This document shows, piece by piece, positions 52,724 to 61,271 of a DNA stretch of 64,000 bases. Position 1 is the stretch's first letter; every line of letters starts with the position of its first letter. A program made the translations under genes and the position numbers. The DNA is from Parasporobacterium sp. (GTDB lineage: Bacteria > Bacillota > Clostridia > Lachnospirales > Lachnospiraceae): the NCBI GenBank assembly GCA_017510065.1, contig JAFWOB010000086.1, forward strand, positions 54,512 through 118,511. The letters run 5' to 3'. The notes under the pieces are model-generated. The model was not told the DNA's origin and did not search any database. It saw only the letters and a list, made by a program, of their open reading frames with translations.

Positions 52724-52888
52724 GCACATACAGATCGTTCTCCGGTTTCTTTGCCGGAATCTGTTCACATCAATCAAAACATTTTTCCATCAGAACGCAA
52801 TCTTATAGTTTATTTGCTATGCCATGAAAAAACAGGGGTTTTGCTGGCCTGTTTTGTGCATAGTCTTTATTTGCTGAAAGGAGGCACC

Positions 52889-54400
52889 ATGTTCAGCAGA
52901 GTTTTTAGCGGCGGCATCAGTGGTATTGATGCGCACATGGTCTGTGTGGAAGCAGATATTTCGGGAGGACTGCCTCAGTTTCATATGGTAGGACTGCCGT
53001 CATCGGAAGTGAAGGAGGCCAGGGAAAGAGTCTTTCGGGCACTGTCCAATACCGGCATTGATATTCCCCCGCGTAAGATCACGGTAAATCTCTCCCCTGC
53101 AGGGATTCGCAAGCAAGGGTCTGGATTCGATATGCCGATTGCAGTGGCGATTCTGTCCGCCCTGGGGATCATCCGTGCAGATTCCCTGGAAAACAAAGTA
53201 TTTGCGGGGGAGCTGAGCCTTGACGGGCATATCAATAAAGTAAACGGGATTCTGCCTATTGCCCTGGCAGCCCGTCAGGAAGGGTTCCGGACGCTGGTGG
53301 TTCCCCGGGAAAATGTCTTTGAAGGGGCTGTGATAGAGGACCTGCGGATATCAGGTGTATCGGATCTGAAAGAACTGATACGGGCTCTTAATGAAGACAC
53401 TCTTTCCGCATCAGAATATATCAGCCTCGAGCAGGAACTGAAAAAGGCTTATGAACAAGAGAAAATGGATTATCGGGACATAAAGGGGCAGGAAAGCGCA
53501 AAAAGGGCAACGCAGGTAGCGGTGGCCGGATTTCACAATCTGCTGTATATCGGACCGCCCGGTTCCGGAAAGAGCATGCTGGCAAGGTGTATTCCCACGA
53601 TCCTGAGCCGGATGGACAGGGAAGAGTGTCTGGAGATCTCCAAAATCTATTCGGTCATGGGACTTCTGGAAAACCAGTCTCTGATGTTAAGGCGTCCTTT
53701 CCGGTCTCCCCACCATAGTATTACGGCATCCGCCTTGATCGGGGGAATGGGCAATCCCCGCCCGGGGGAGATCACGCTGGCTCATAAAGGGGTCCTTTTT
53801 CTGGACGAGGCAGCAGAATTTAAGAAGGATGTGATCGAAATGCTGAGGCAGCCGATGGAAGAAAAACAGGCTGTGATCTCGAGACTGTCAGGCAATATTG
53901 TCTTTCCTGCGGATTTTATGTTGGTCATGGCCATGAATCCCTGTCGGTGCGGGTTTTATCCGGACCGGCAAATGTGCCGGTGTACACAAAGTGAGGTGGA
54001 TCGGTATTTCGGAAAGATCCGGGGACCGGTACTGGACCGGATCGATATCTGTACCGCGACGTTTAGGCTGGACACCTCCGATTTCAGCGGAGAAGGAACG
54101 GATTCGGCACAGATGCGGGAACAGGTCAGGAAAGCACAGAAGGTACAGTATGAGCGGTTCCGGGGGACCGATATCAGGTTTAATTCCCAAATGAGGCAGA
54201 GGGAGATCGAACAATACTGTGTGCTGGGGGACAGGGATAAAGAACTCCTTGACAAAGCTTACCGCCGATACCACCTGACCGCGAGAGGCTACTATAAAGT
54301 ATTGAAGGTAGCCAGGACCATTGCAGATCTGGAAGGGTGTGATTCCATTTCCAAAAAGCATCTGACAGAGGCGATCAGTTACAGAAATACCTATGAATAA
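52889..54400 (+). CDS. comM: YifB/ComM family Mg-chelatase-like AAA+ ATPase
   Basis: ComM-type proteins are hexameric helicases that help branch migration of incoming DNA during transformation. The 503-residue product has an N-terminal Lon-protease-like domain (VEADISGGLPQFHMVGLPSSEVKEA), Walker A GPPGSGKSML, FRSPHHSITASALIGG, Walker B GVLFLDEAAEF and a C-terminal AAA lid with RGYYKVLKVARTIADLEG. The ATG at 52889 has AAAGGAGG upstream; an earlier in-frame start at 52751 adds an unconserved stretch. dprA follows after 18 nt, supporting a DNA uptake role. Confidence 0.94.
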   Translation: MFSRVFSGGISGIDAHMVCVEADISGGLPQFHMVGLPSSEVKEARERVFRALSNTGIDIPPRKITVNLSPAGIRKQGSGFDMPIAVAILSALGIIRADSLENKVFAGELSLDGHINKVNGILPIALAARQEGFRTLVVPRENVFEGAVIEDLRISGVSDLKELIRALNEDTLSASEYISLEQELKKAYEQEKMDYRDIKGQESAKRATQVAVAGFHNLLYIGPPGSGKSMLARCIPTILSRMDREECLEISKIYSVMGLLENQSLMLRRPFRSPHHSITASALIGGMGNPRPGEITLAHKGVLFLDEAAEFKKDVIEMLRQPMEEKQAVISRLSGNIVFPADFMLVMAMNPCRCGFYPDRQMCRCTQSEVDRYFGKIRGPVLDRIDICTATFRLDTSDFSGEGTDSAQMREQVRKAQKVQYERFRGTDIRFNSQMRQREIEQYCVLGDRDKELLDKAYRRYHLTARGYYKVLKVARTIADLEGCDSISKKHLTEAISYRNTYE

Positions 54401-54418
54401 AGAAGGAGGATTATACAG

Positions 54419-55516
54419 ATGACAAATGAAGAGTATTGGTTCTGGATCACAAATATCCAGGATATTTATCAGGATACCATTGAGAAACTTTTAAAAGCAT
54501 TTCTTCATCCGGAGGAGGTCTATCGTTCATCCGAGGACGATCTTGTACAAAAGGGGGAGATCAGCCGTGAGAAGGCGAGAACGATCGTTTTTTCCAAGAA
54601 CTCTTTTCGTGCGTCTTATAAACTGGAGAAACTGAAGATGAACGGGATCCGCTTCATCTTCTATGGAAGTGAGGAATACCCGGATAGTCTGCTGGTACTG
54701 GAAGATAAACCGTTTGCCCTGTATGTAAAAGGAAAACTGCCGGATCCGGATCTGCCGTCTGCCGGGATCGTAGGAGCGAGAAACTGCTCGGGATACGGAA
54801 AAGAGATGACCATGCGCTACTCTCAGACCCTGGCGGCAGCAGGCGTGCAGATCATAAGCGGGCTGGCAGTCGGGGTGGATTCCTATGCGGCGAAAGGAGC
54901 ACTGGAAGCAGGGGGAAAGACTTTTGCGGTTCTGGGAAGCGGACTTGACGTCATCTATCCGAGGGAAAATATAGAACTGTATTATCAGATCATCATGAAC
55001 GGCGGAGGGATCCTGTCGGAGTTTCCGATGGGAACGGCACCGGTAGGATGGCATTTTCCGCATCGCAACAGACTGATCAGTGCGCTGTCGGAGAAACTCC
55101 TGATCATGGAGGCCCGAAAAAACAGCGGAACCCTTTCCACGGCTTCCTATGCTCTGTCACAGGGAAAGGATGTTTATGCTCTTCCCGGAAGAGTCACGGA
55201 TCCGCTGAGCGAAGGATGCAACCGGATGATCGCAGACGGGGCCGGGGTTTTACTGGATCCGAAGGATCTTCTGGAGGATTACTTCGGACATGGGGCTTCT
55301 CTGTCCGGCATGACACAGAAGTCGGATCGCAGGAATTTTCCGTCTGATACCTTTGCCTGTGTCTATCAGACTTTGGAGTATGAGCCGAAAAGGGTCATAC
55401 AGATTGCAAAAGAAGCGGGAGTGTCGGTGGAAAAGACCGCTTCGATACTGGCAGAAATGGAACTGCAGGGCATCTGCAGCCAGGTATCCAAGGATTATTA
55501 TGCAAAGGAAACTTGA
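54419..55516 (+). CDS. dprA: DNA processing protein DprA
   Basis: DprA binds incoming single-stranded DNA and loads RecA. The 365-residue protein has a short N-terminal helical region, the Rossmann-like core with IVGARNCSGYG, ISGLAVGVDSYAAKGAL, GSGLDVIYPREN and FPHRNRLISALS, and a C-terminal winged-helix-like domain. AGGAGG precedes the ATG. It lies between comM and topA, a frequent order in Firmicutes. Confidence 0.96.
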   Translation: MTNEEYWFWITNIQDIYQDTIEKLLKAFLHPEEVYRSSEDDLVQKGEISREKARTIVFSKNSFRASYKLEKLKMNGIRFIFYGSEEYPDSLLVLEDKPFALYVKGKLPDPDLPSAGIVGARNCSGYGKEMTMRYSQTLAAAGVQIISGLAVGVDSYAAKGALEAGGKTFAVLGSGLDVIYPRENIELYYQIIMNGGGILSEFPMGTAPVGWHFPHRNRLISALSEKLLIMEARKNSGTLSTASYALSQGKDVYALPGRVTDPLSEGCNRMIADGAGVLLDPKDLLEDYFGHGASLSGMTQKSDRRNFPSDTFACVYQTLEYEPKRVIQIAKEAGVSVEKTASILAEMELQGICSQVSKDYYAKET

Positions 55517-55567
55517 CAGAATACGGGACAAAGTGCTATTAAGTAATACTCGGAGGAGTTTAAGATC

Positions 55568-57520
55568 ATGGCAAAAAATCTGGTAATTGTAGAGTCTCCT
55601 GCAAAGGTAAAGACTGTAAAAAAATATCTGGGCAGCAGCTACAGCGTTGTAGCATCAAAAGGACACATCCGGGATCTTCCCAAGAGTACAATGGGAATTG
55701 ATGTGGATAATGATTTTGAACCCAAATATATTACGATCCGCGGCAAGGGTGATATGCTGGCGGAATTGAAGAAACTGTCTAAGGAAGCTGATAAAGTATA
55801 TCTTGCAACAGACCCTGACCGGGAAGGAGAAGCGATCAGCTGGCATCTGGCTGCTGCGCTGAACCTGGAGCCCGGAAAGATGAAACGGATCACGTTCAAT
55901 GAGATCACAAAATCAGCGGTATCCGAATCCCTGAAGAATTCCAGGGATATTGACATGGATCTGGTGGATGCCCAGCAGGCGAGACGTGTGCTGGACAGAC
56001 TGGTGGGCTATGGAATCAGTCCGATCCTGTGGGAAAAGGTAAAACGAGGCCTGAGCGCAGGAAGGGTTCAGTCTGTGGCACTGCGTATGATCTGCGACAG
56101 AGACAGGGAAATCGAGGAATTTATTCCGGAGGAATACTGGCTGCTGGATGCTCAGGTCCAGATCAAAGGCGAGAAAAAGCCGATCACGGCCAGATTTTAC
56201 GGAGATCAGAAAGAGAAGATCGACATTAAGGATAAAGAACAGCTCGACCGGATCCTAGCGGACCTGGATGGAGCGGAAATGAGCATCGATGATATCAGGA
56301 AAACGGAGCGGATCAAGAAGGCTCCCCTGCCGTTTGTCACCAGTACGCTTCAGCAGGAAGCCTCAAAGGTGCTGAATTTTTCCACACAGAAGACGATGCG
56401 TGTGGCACAGCAGCTGTATGAGAGCGGTATGATTACCTATCTTAGAACGGATTCTACCAGGATCTCAGATGAAGCGGTAAAAATGGCGCAGGGATTTATT
56501 CATGAGAATTACGGCAAGGAATATGTCAGCTTTTCAAAAGCGTCCGGCAGTGCGAAAGGCAAAGTGCAGGATGCCCATGAAGCGATCCGTCCTTCCGATA
56601 TCAATGTAATTCCGGAATCCCAGAAAGAAAAACTGGACAGGGACAGCTTCCGTCTGTATCAGCTGATCTGGAAACGGTTTGTCGCAAGCCGGATGACCAA
56701 CGCGAAATATGATGTGACATCCGTGAACTTCCTGAGTGCGGGATATGTGTTCAAAGCATCTGCTTCCCGGCAGTCTTTTGACGGTTTTATGAAGGTCTAT
56801 GTGTCCAGTGATGAAGAGAAGGAAGAGAAAAACAGCCTGATCTCCAATCTGTCAAAAGATGCGCAGATCAAGGATGTGCAGTACGAAGGTTCGCAGCATT
56901 TTACGCAGCCGCCGGTTCATTTTACCGAAGCATCGCTTGTAAAAGCCATGGAAGAGCAGGGGATCGGCCGTCCCAGTACCTATGCGCCGACGATCACAAC
57001 GATCCTTGCAAGGCACTATATTAAAAAAGACAAAAAGAATCTGACCGCGACAGAGCTGGGAAAAGTGGTCAATGATATCATGGTGACCGCTTTCCCGGAT
57101 ATTGTGGATACAAATTTTACGGCCAGGATCGAAAGCAGACTGGACCGGATCGAGGAAGGAGAAGAACCCTGGAAGGAAGTAATCCGGGGATTCTATCCTC
57201 GCCTGAAGACATCGATCGATGATGCCAGATCAAAACTGACCCGTATCAAGGTCAAGGATGAAGTGACGGATGTCATCTGTGATAAATGCGGACGCAATAT
57301 GGTCATCAAGTTCGGCCCCCATGGCCGGTTTCTGGCATGCCCGGGCTTCCCGGAATGCAGGAACACCAAGCCAATCATAGAAAAGGCCGGTGTGAAATGT
57401 CCGGAATGCGGGAAGGACCTGATCATCCGGAAAACACAGAAAGGCCGTATCTATTATGGCTGTGAAGGCTACCCGGACTGCAAGTACATGTCCTGGAACA
57501 AACCGGCTAAAAAGCTTTAA
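55568..57520 (+). CDS. topA: DNA topoisomerase I (type IA)
   Basis: TopA relaxes negative supercoils. The 650-residue enzyme has the TOPRIM start MAKNLVIVESPAKVKTVKKY with TDPDREGEAI, the active-site tyrosine in YLRTDSTRIS near residue 300, and HEAIRPSD. It ends in two zinc-ribbon modules (CDKCG...CPGFPEC and CPECG...CEGYPDC), one fewer than in many Firmicutes, giving a slightly short protein. The arrangement dprA-topA is conserved. GGAGG precedes the ATG. Confidence 0.97.
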   Translation: MAKNLVIVESPAKVKTVKKYLGSSYSVVASKGHIRDLPKSTMGIDVDNDFEPKYITIRGKGDMLAELKKLSKEADKVYLATDPDREGEAISWHLAAALNLEPGKMKRITFNEITKSAVSESLKNSRDIDMDLVDAQQARRVLDRLVGYGISPILWEKVKRGLSAGRVQSVALRMICDRDREIEEFIPEEYWLLDAQVQIKGEKKPITARFYGDQKEKIDIKDKEQLDRILADLDGAEMSIDDIRKTERIKKAPLPFVTSTLQQEASKVLNFSTQKTMRVAQQLYESGMITYLRTDSTRISDEAVKMAQGFIHENYGKEYVSFSKASGSAKGKVQDAHEAIRPSDINVIPESQKEKLDRDSFRLYQLIWKRFVASRMTNAKYDVTSVNFLSAGYVFKASASRQSFDGFMKVYVSSDEEKEEKNSLISNLSKDAQIKDVQYEGSQHFTQPPVHFTEASLVKAMEEQGIGRPSTYAPTITTILARHYIKKDKKNLTATELGKVVNDIMVTAFPDIVDTNFTARIESRLDRIEEGEEPWKEVIRGFYPRLKTSIDDARSKLTRIKVKDEVTDVICDKCGRNMVIKFGPHGRFLACPGFPECRNTKPIIEKAGVKCPECGKDLIIRKTQKGRIYYGCEGYPDCKYMSWNKPAKKL

Positions 57521-57537
57521 AAAATCGCATTCAAACA

Positions 57538-57566
57538 TTGCACGGCAGAAATATTTCCTGTAAAAT
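57538..57566 (+). promoter_or_regulatory. Predicted comEA promoter
   Basis: TTGCAC (57538-57543), 17-nt spacer, TAAAAT (57561-57566), just after the topA stop. Confidence 0.65.
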
Positions 57567-57606
57567 AGTAACGTCAGAGGTCCTCTTTGCGTAAGGACGT
57601 GAGAGG

Positions 57607-58182
57607 ATGAACAAGAGAATATTCAAATTGCTGCCGGCACTTATTACGATCATCGTGGCAGGTGTTGTTTTCTGTTGTGTACAGGAAAAACAGACCGGTA
57701 TAGTGATCACGGAAGAGTTCTCCGGTCCTGAGGAAATACCGGCGGAGAAGACGTCTGAATCCGGGCAGGATATATGGGTCTATGTCTGGGGATGTGTAAA
57801 ACATCCGGGTGTGTACCGGCTGGAGACAGGCGCCAGGGTTTTTGAGGCAGTAGAAATGGCCGGCGGGATGACAGAAGACGCTGGTGAAGGGATCCTGAAT
57901 CTGGCGCAGGAACTGGAGGACGGACAGCAGATCTGCGTTCCTTCAGAGGCACAGATCGATTCGGAGAAAAACAGACTGCAGGAAGCCGATGACGGCAGGA
58001 TCAATATCAATACCGCCACAGAAGCTGAACTGATGTCTCTTCCGGGAATCGGAAAAGTAAAAGCCGGATCGATCATTCGCTACAGGGAAGAGACCCCATT
58101 CCTGGTGATCGAAGATATCATGAATGTGCAGGGCATTAAAGAAGAGGCTTTCCGTAAGATCAGAGACCTGATTAAAGTATAA
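57607..58182 (+). CDS. comEA: Competence protein ComEA
   Basis: ComEA is the membrane-bound receptor for double-stranded DNA in transformation. The 191-residue protein has one N-terminal membrane helix (residues 7-25), an SLBB domain (VWGCVKHPGVYRLETGARV) and a C-terminal helix-hairpin-helix pair (ININTATEAELMSLPGIGKV). The order helix-SLBB-HhH is typical. GAGAGG precedes the ATG. It is separated from comEC by three genes. Confidence 0.95.
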   Translation: MNKRIFKLLPALITIIVAGVVFCCVQEKQTGIVITEEFSGPEEIPAEKTSESGQDIWVYVWGCVKHPGVYRLETGARVFEAVEMAGGMTEDAGEGILNLAQELEDGQQICVPSEAQIDSEKNRLQEADDGRININTATEAELMSLPGIGKVKAGSIIRYREETPFLVIEDIMNVQGIKEEAFRKIRDLIKV

Positions 58183-58206
58183 GCGGAACCATAGCGGAGA
58201 CAGAAA

Positions 58207-58893
58207 ATGAGCAAAGTATTAGTTGTAGATGATGAAAAACTGATCGTGAAGGGCATCCGTTTCTCCCTGGAGCAGGATGGCATGGAAGTCGACTGCGCCT
58301 ATGACGGGGAAGAGGCCTTGGATAAGATCCGGGAAACGGAATACGATATTGTTCTGCTGGATGTCATGCTTCCCAAGATCGACGGATTCGAAGTATGCAA
58401 AGCTGTCAGGGATTTTTCCAATGTTCCGATCATTATGCTCACGGCAAAGGATACAGACATGGACAAGATCCTGGGTCTTGAATACGGTGCCGATGATTAT
58501 ATTACAAAACCATTCAACATCCTGGAAGTGAAGGCAAGGATCAAAGCTACTCTCAGAAGGAGCAGGAGAGCCGTTTCTGATAATAACTCCAACCAGATCG
58601 TAAAAGGCGACCTTAAGCTTGATATCGATGCCAGAAGAGTACTGATCAAAGATACGGAAGTCAATCTTACCGCCAAGGAATTTGATCTGCTCGAACTGCT
58701 GGTCAACAACCCCAATAAAGTGTATTCGAGGGAACAGCTGTTAAGCATTGTCTGGGGCTATGAGTATCCGGGTGATGTACGTACAGTGGATGTTCATGTC
58801 AGGCGTCTCAGGGAAAAGATCGAAGAAAATCCGAAAGAACCTAAATATGTAAACACAAAGTGGGGAGTGGGTTATTATTTTAAAGCGCAGTAG
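58207..58893 (+). CDS. OmpR/PhoB-family response regulator
   Basis: The 228-residue protein has a receiver domain (VLVVDDEKLIVKGI, phospho-acceptor Asp in LLDVMLPK, TAKDTD, KPF) and a C-terminal winged helix (DLLELLVNNPNKVYSREQLL, ending GVGYYFKAQ). Its gene overlaps the histidine kinase frame. No target is visible; a link to the competence genes on either side is possible but unproven. GGAGA precedes the ATG. Confidence 0.95.
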   Translation: MSKVLVVDDEKLIVKGIRFSLEQDGMEVDCAYDGEEALDKIRETEYDIVLLDVMLPKIDGFEVCKAVRDFSNVPIIMLTAKDTDMDKILGLEYGADDYITKPFNILEVKARIKATLRRSRRAVSDNNSNQIVKGDLKLDIDARRVLIKDTEVNLTAKEFDLLELLVNNPNKVYSREQLLSIVWGYEYPGDVRTVDVHVRRLREKIEENPKEPKYVNTKWGVGYYFKAQ

Positions 58894-60319
58894 TGAGTTT
58901 ATCAGGAGTCTCCGGTTCCGGATCCTCCTGATCATTCTCATAGTCGGGATCATTCCTATCGTCATCATTGAAGTAGTTCTGACGAACGCATCTGAAAGCA
59001 CTGTTGTTTCCACGAGACTGCGAAATGTCAGTGCTCAGTTTTCGTTGCTTAATAATTATCTGACGCAGGATAACCGCCTCGGTGAAAAAGACAGCGAAGA
59101 AGTTGACCTGATCGTGGATGATATCGCCGGGATCTTCATGAGCAGGATCCAGGTGATCGATCAGGACTTCAAGATCATCAGTGATACCTATCAGATCAAT
59201 AAAGGCAAGATCTGTATTTCCAAATATGTTGTAGACTGCTTCCTTGGGCAGAGCTCTTCCTTTGTGGATGAAGATAATAAATGTATCATCATGACACAGC
59301 CCATCCGGAATGAAGAGGGAGAGATCGTGTTCGTCATGGCAGCGTTTTCTTCTATTTCGGATATTTTCTCTGCAATGGAATCCATCCGCCTGATCGGGGC
59401 ATCTGTAATCGTGATACTTCTCGCGGTTGTTCTGTTTTTCGCCATTTTACTGTCTTATACGATCGCCAAGCCCTTTAAGAATATCAATGCGGCAATCGCC
59501 AGGATCGACAGGGGTCATCTGACCGAAGAGATCCATATGAAAGGAAGCAGTGAAGTCAATGTAATCTCGGCTTCTTTCAATAAGATGCTCGACCGGATCA
59601 ATGAACTGGAGAACTCCAGGCAGCTGTTTGTTTCCAACGTATCCCACGAATTGAAAACCCCTATGACATCCATGAAAGTGCTGGCGGATTCCCTGCTTTC
59701 CCAGGAAGATGTGCCGAATGAAATGTACCGGGAATTCATGCAGGATATGTCCAATGAGATCAACAGGGAAAATGTTATTATTTCCGATCTTCTGACTCTC
59801 GTTAAACTGGATAACCCGGATATGTCCATGAATATTTCCCAGGTTAATATCAACGGGCTGGTAGAATCGGTCTTAAAACTTGTAAAACCCCTCGCAGAAC
59901 AGAAAAATATCGAACTGGTACTGGAGTCTTTCCGGCCGATCATCGCGGAAGTCGATGAAGTGAAGCTGTCCATGGCTATTTCCAATCTGGTGGAAAACGG
60001 TATCAAATACAACAAGCAGGATGGCTATGTACATGTTTCCCTGAATGCGGACCGGACCTATTTCTATGTTAAGGTCAAGGACAACGGCAAAGGCATCCCG
60101 GCAGATTCCATTCCAAGGATCTTTGACCGGTTCTACCGTGTCGATAAGGCAAGAGACCGGGCTACCGGAGGATCCGGCCTGGGTCTTTCTATTACCAAGT
60201 CCATTGTGCTTGCGCATAATGGAGAGATTAAAGTCTACAGCGAAGAAGGCCGCGGAACCATCTTTAATATGCAGATACCGCTGACCCATATTTCCACGGG
60301 AGAATACAAAGAACAATGA
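58877..60319 (+). CDS. Sensor histidine kinase, probable ATT start
   Basis: The kinase has TM1 (FRILLIILIVGIIPIVIIEV), an extracytoplasmic sensor region, TM2 (about residues 170-195), a HAMP linker, the H-box VSNVSHELKTPMTS, N-box NLVENGIKYN, G1 DNGKGIP and G2 GGSGLGLSITKS. The first canonical start codon in frame is a TTG at 59045, which would remove TM1 and leave a one-helix sensor. The frame is open upstream to 58853 but has no ATG, GTG or TTG there. ATT at 58877, with GGGAG about 10 nt before it, gives a complete kinase and overlaps the response regulator by 17 nt. The pair is certain; the start is inference. Confidence 0.85.
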   Translation: MLKRSSEFIRSLRFRILLIILIVGIIPIVIIEVVLTNASESTVVSTRLRNVSAQFSLLNNYLTQDNRLGEKDSEEVDLIVDDIAGIFMSRIQVIDQDFKIISDTYQINKGKICISKYVVDCFLGQSSSFVDEDNKCIIMTQPIRNEEGEIVFVMAAFSSISDIFSAMESIRLIGASVIVILLAVVLFFAILLSYTIAKPFKNINAAIARIDRGHLTEEIHMKGSSEVNVISASFNKMLDRINELENSRQLFVSNVSHELKTPMTSMKVLADSLLSQEDVPNEMYREFMQDMSNEINRENVIISDLLTLVKLDNPDMSMNISQVNINGLVESVLKLVKPLAEQKNIELVLESFRPIIAEVDEVKLSMAISNLVENGIKYNKQDGYVHVSLNADRTYFYVKVKDNGKGIPADSIPRIFDRFYRVDKARDRATGGSGLGLSITKSIVLAHNGEIKVYSEEGRGTIFNMQIPLTHISTGEYKEQ

Positions 60320-61260
60320 CAGGATTCCGAACACATATCAAAATGATCGCGGTGCTTCTCCTGGCTGCCATGGCGGCTGTTTTTCTGCCGTCCTGCGGGA
60401 ATGCGGAAGACGAAATGGTATTTCTGGTCTATTATGTCAATTCCGCGCAGGATGATATTATCTACAAACAGTGCCGGGTGGATCAGTATGAGCAGATGAG
60501 CCCGGAGGAACTGACGGACTATCTCCTGGTCCGGATGTTCGATACAGACCTGACGCAGGAGCAGCTGTTTTCTGCAAAACCAAAAGAAGTGGAACTTAAC
60601 AGCTATAAGATCAATGGCGGATACATCACCTTTGATTTTAATGAACAGTATCTGGAACAGTCCAATGTGCAGGAGATCCTTCTGCGGGCAGCGCTTGTCC
60701 TGACGATGGTACAGCAGCCGTCCATTTCCCAGGTCATCTTTACGATCAACGGCAATCCGCTGACCGACCGTTCGGGGAAAGCCATCGGGGCCATGAATAC
60801 CAGCAACTTTGTGAACATTCTGCTGAGCGAAGAAGGAATGCTGAAGCAGGAAACAGATCTGACGATTTACTTTACGGATGAAACAGGGACCAGACTTATC
60901 CCTGCGAAATATCATTTTACCATTAAAAACAGCAACACATCCATGGAAGAGTACATCCTTCAACAGCTGAAGGAGGGGCCGGCCATAGAAAGTACTTATC
61001 GGACCATGGCACCGGATGTGGAGATTTTGAGCGTAGCGACTTCAGATGATGTCTGCTACGTCAATTTCGGGAGCAACTTCCTCGAACAGGAACAGCCTGC
61101 CGGGGATGAGATCCTGATCTATTCTATTGTCAATTCATTATGCAGTCTGGACTATGTCAGCAGCGTACAGTTCCTGGTCGACGGAAGTCCGGACGTCTCG
61201 CTGCATACGGTTTTTGACCTGAGCACTCCATTGACACCCAAAAAGGAACTGGAACAGTAA
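60316..61260 (+). CDS. GerMN-domain lipoprotein
   Basis: The 314-residue protein has a lipoprotein signal with the lipobox FLPSCG (Cys27). It then has two GerMN-type domains, near residues 50-165 (ending TDRSGKAIG) and 195-300, with the repeat pattern YITFDFNEQYLEQ and VCYVNFGSNFLEQ. GerMN domains occur in spore germination and cell-surface proteins. Its 4-nt overlap with the kinase suggests that it is the extracytoplasmic partner of that two-component system, comparable to accessory proteins of other kinases. Confidence 0.88.
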   Translation: MTGFRTHIKMIAVLLLAAMAAVFLPSCGNAEDEMVFLVYYVNSAQDDIIYKQCRVDQYEQMSPEELTDYLLVRMFDTDLTQEQLFSAKPKEVELNSYKINGGYITFDFNEQYLEQSNVQEILLRAALVLTMVQQPSISQVIFTINGNPLTDRSGKAIGAMNTSNFVNILLSEEGMLKQETDLTIYFTDETGTRLIPAKYHFTIKNSNTSMEEYILQQLKEGPAIESTYRTMAPDVEILSVATSDDVCYVNFGSNFLEQEQPAGDEILIYSIVNSLCSLDYVSSVQFLVDGSPDVSLHTVFDLSTPLTPKKELEQ

Positions 61261-61271
61261 CATAATACTTC

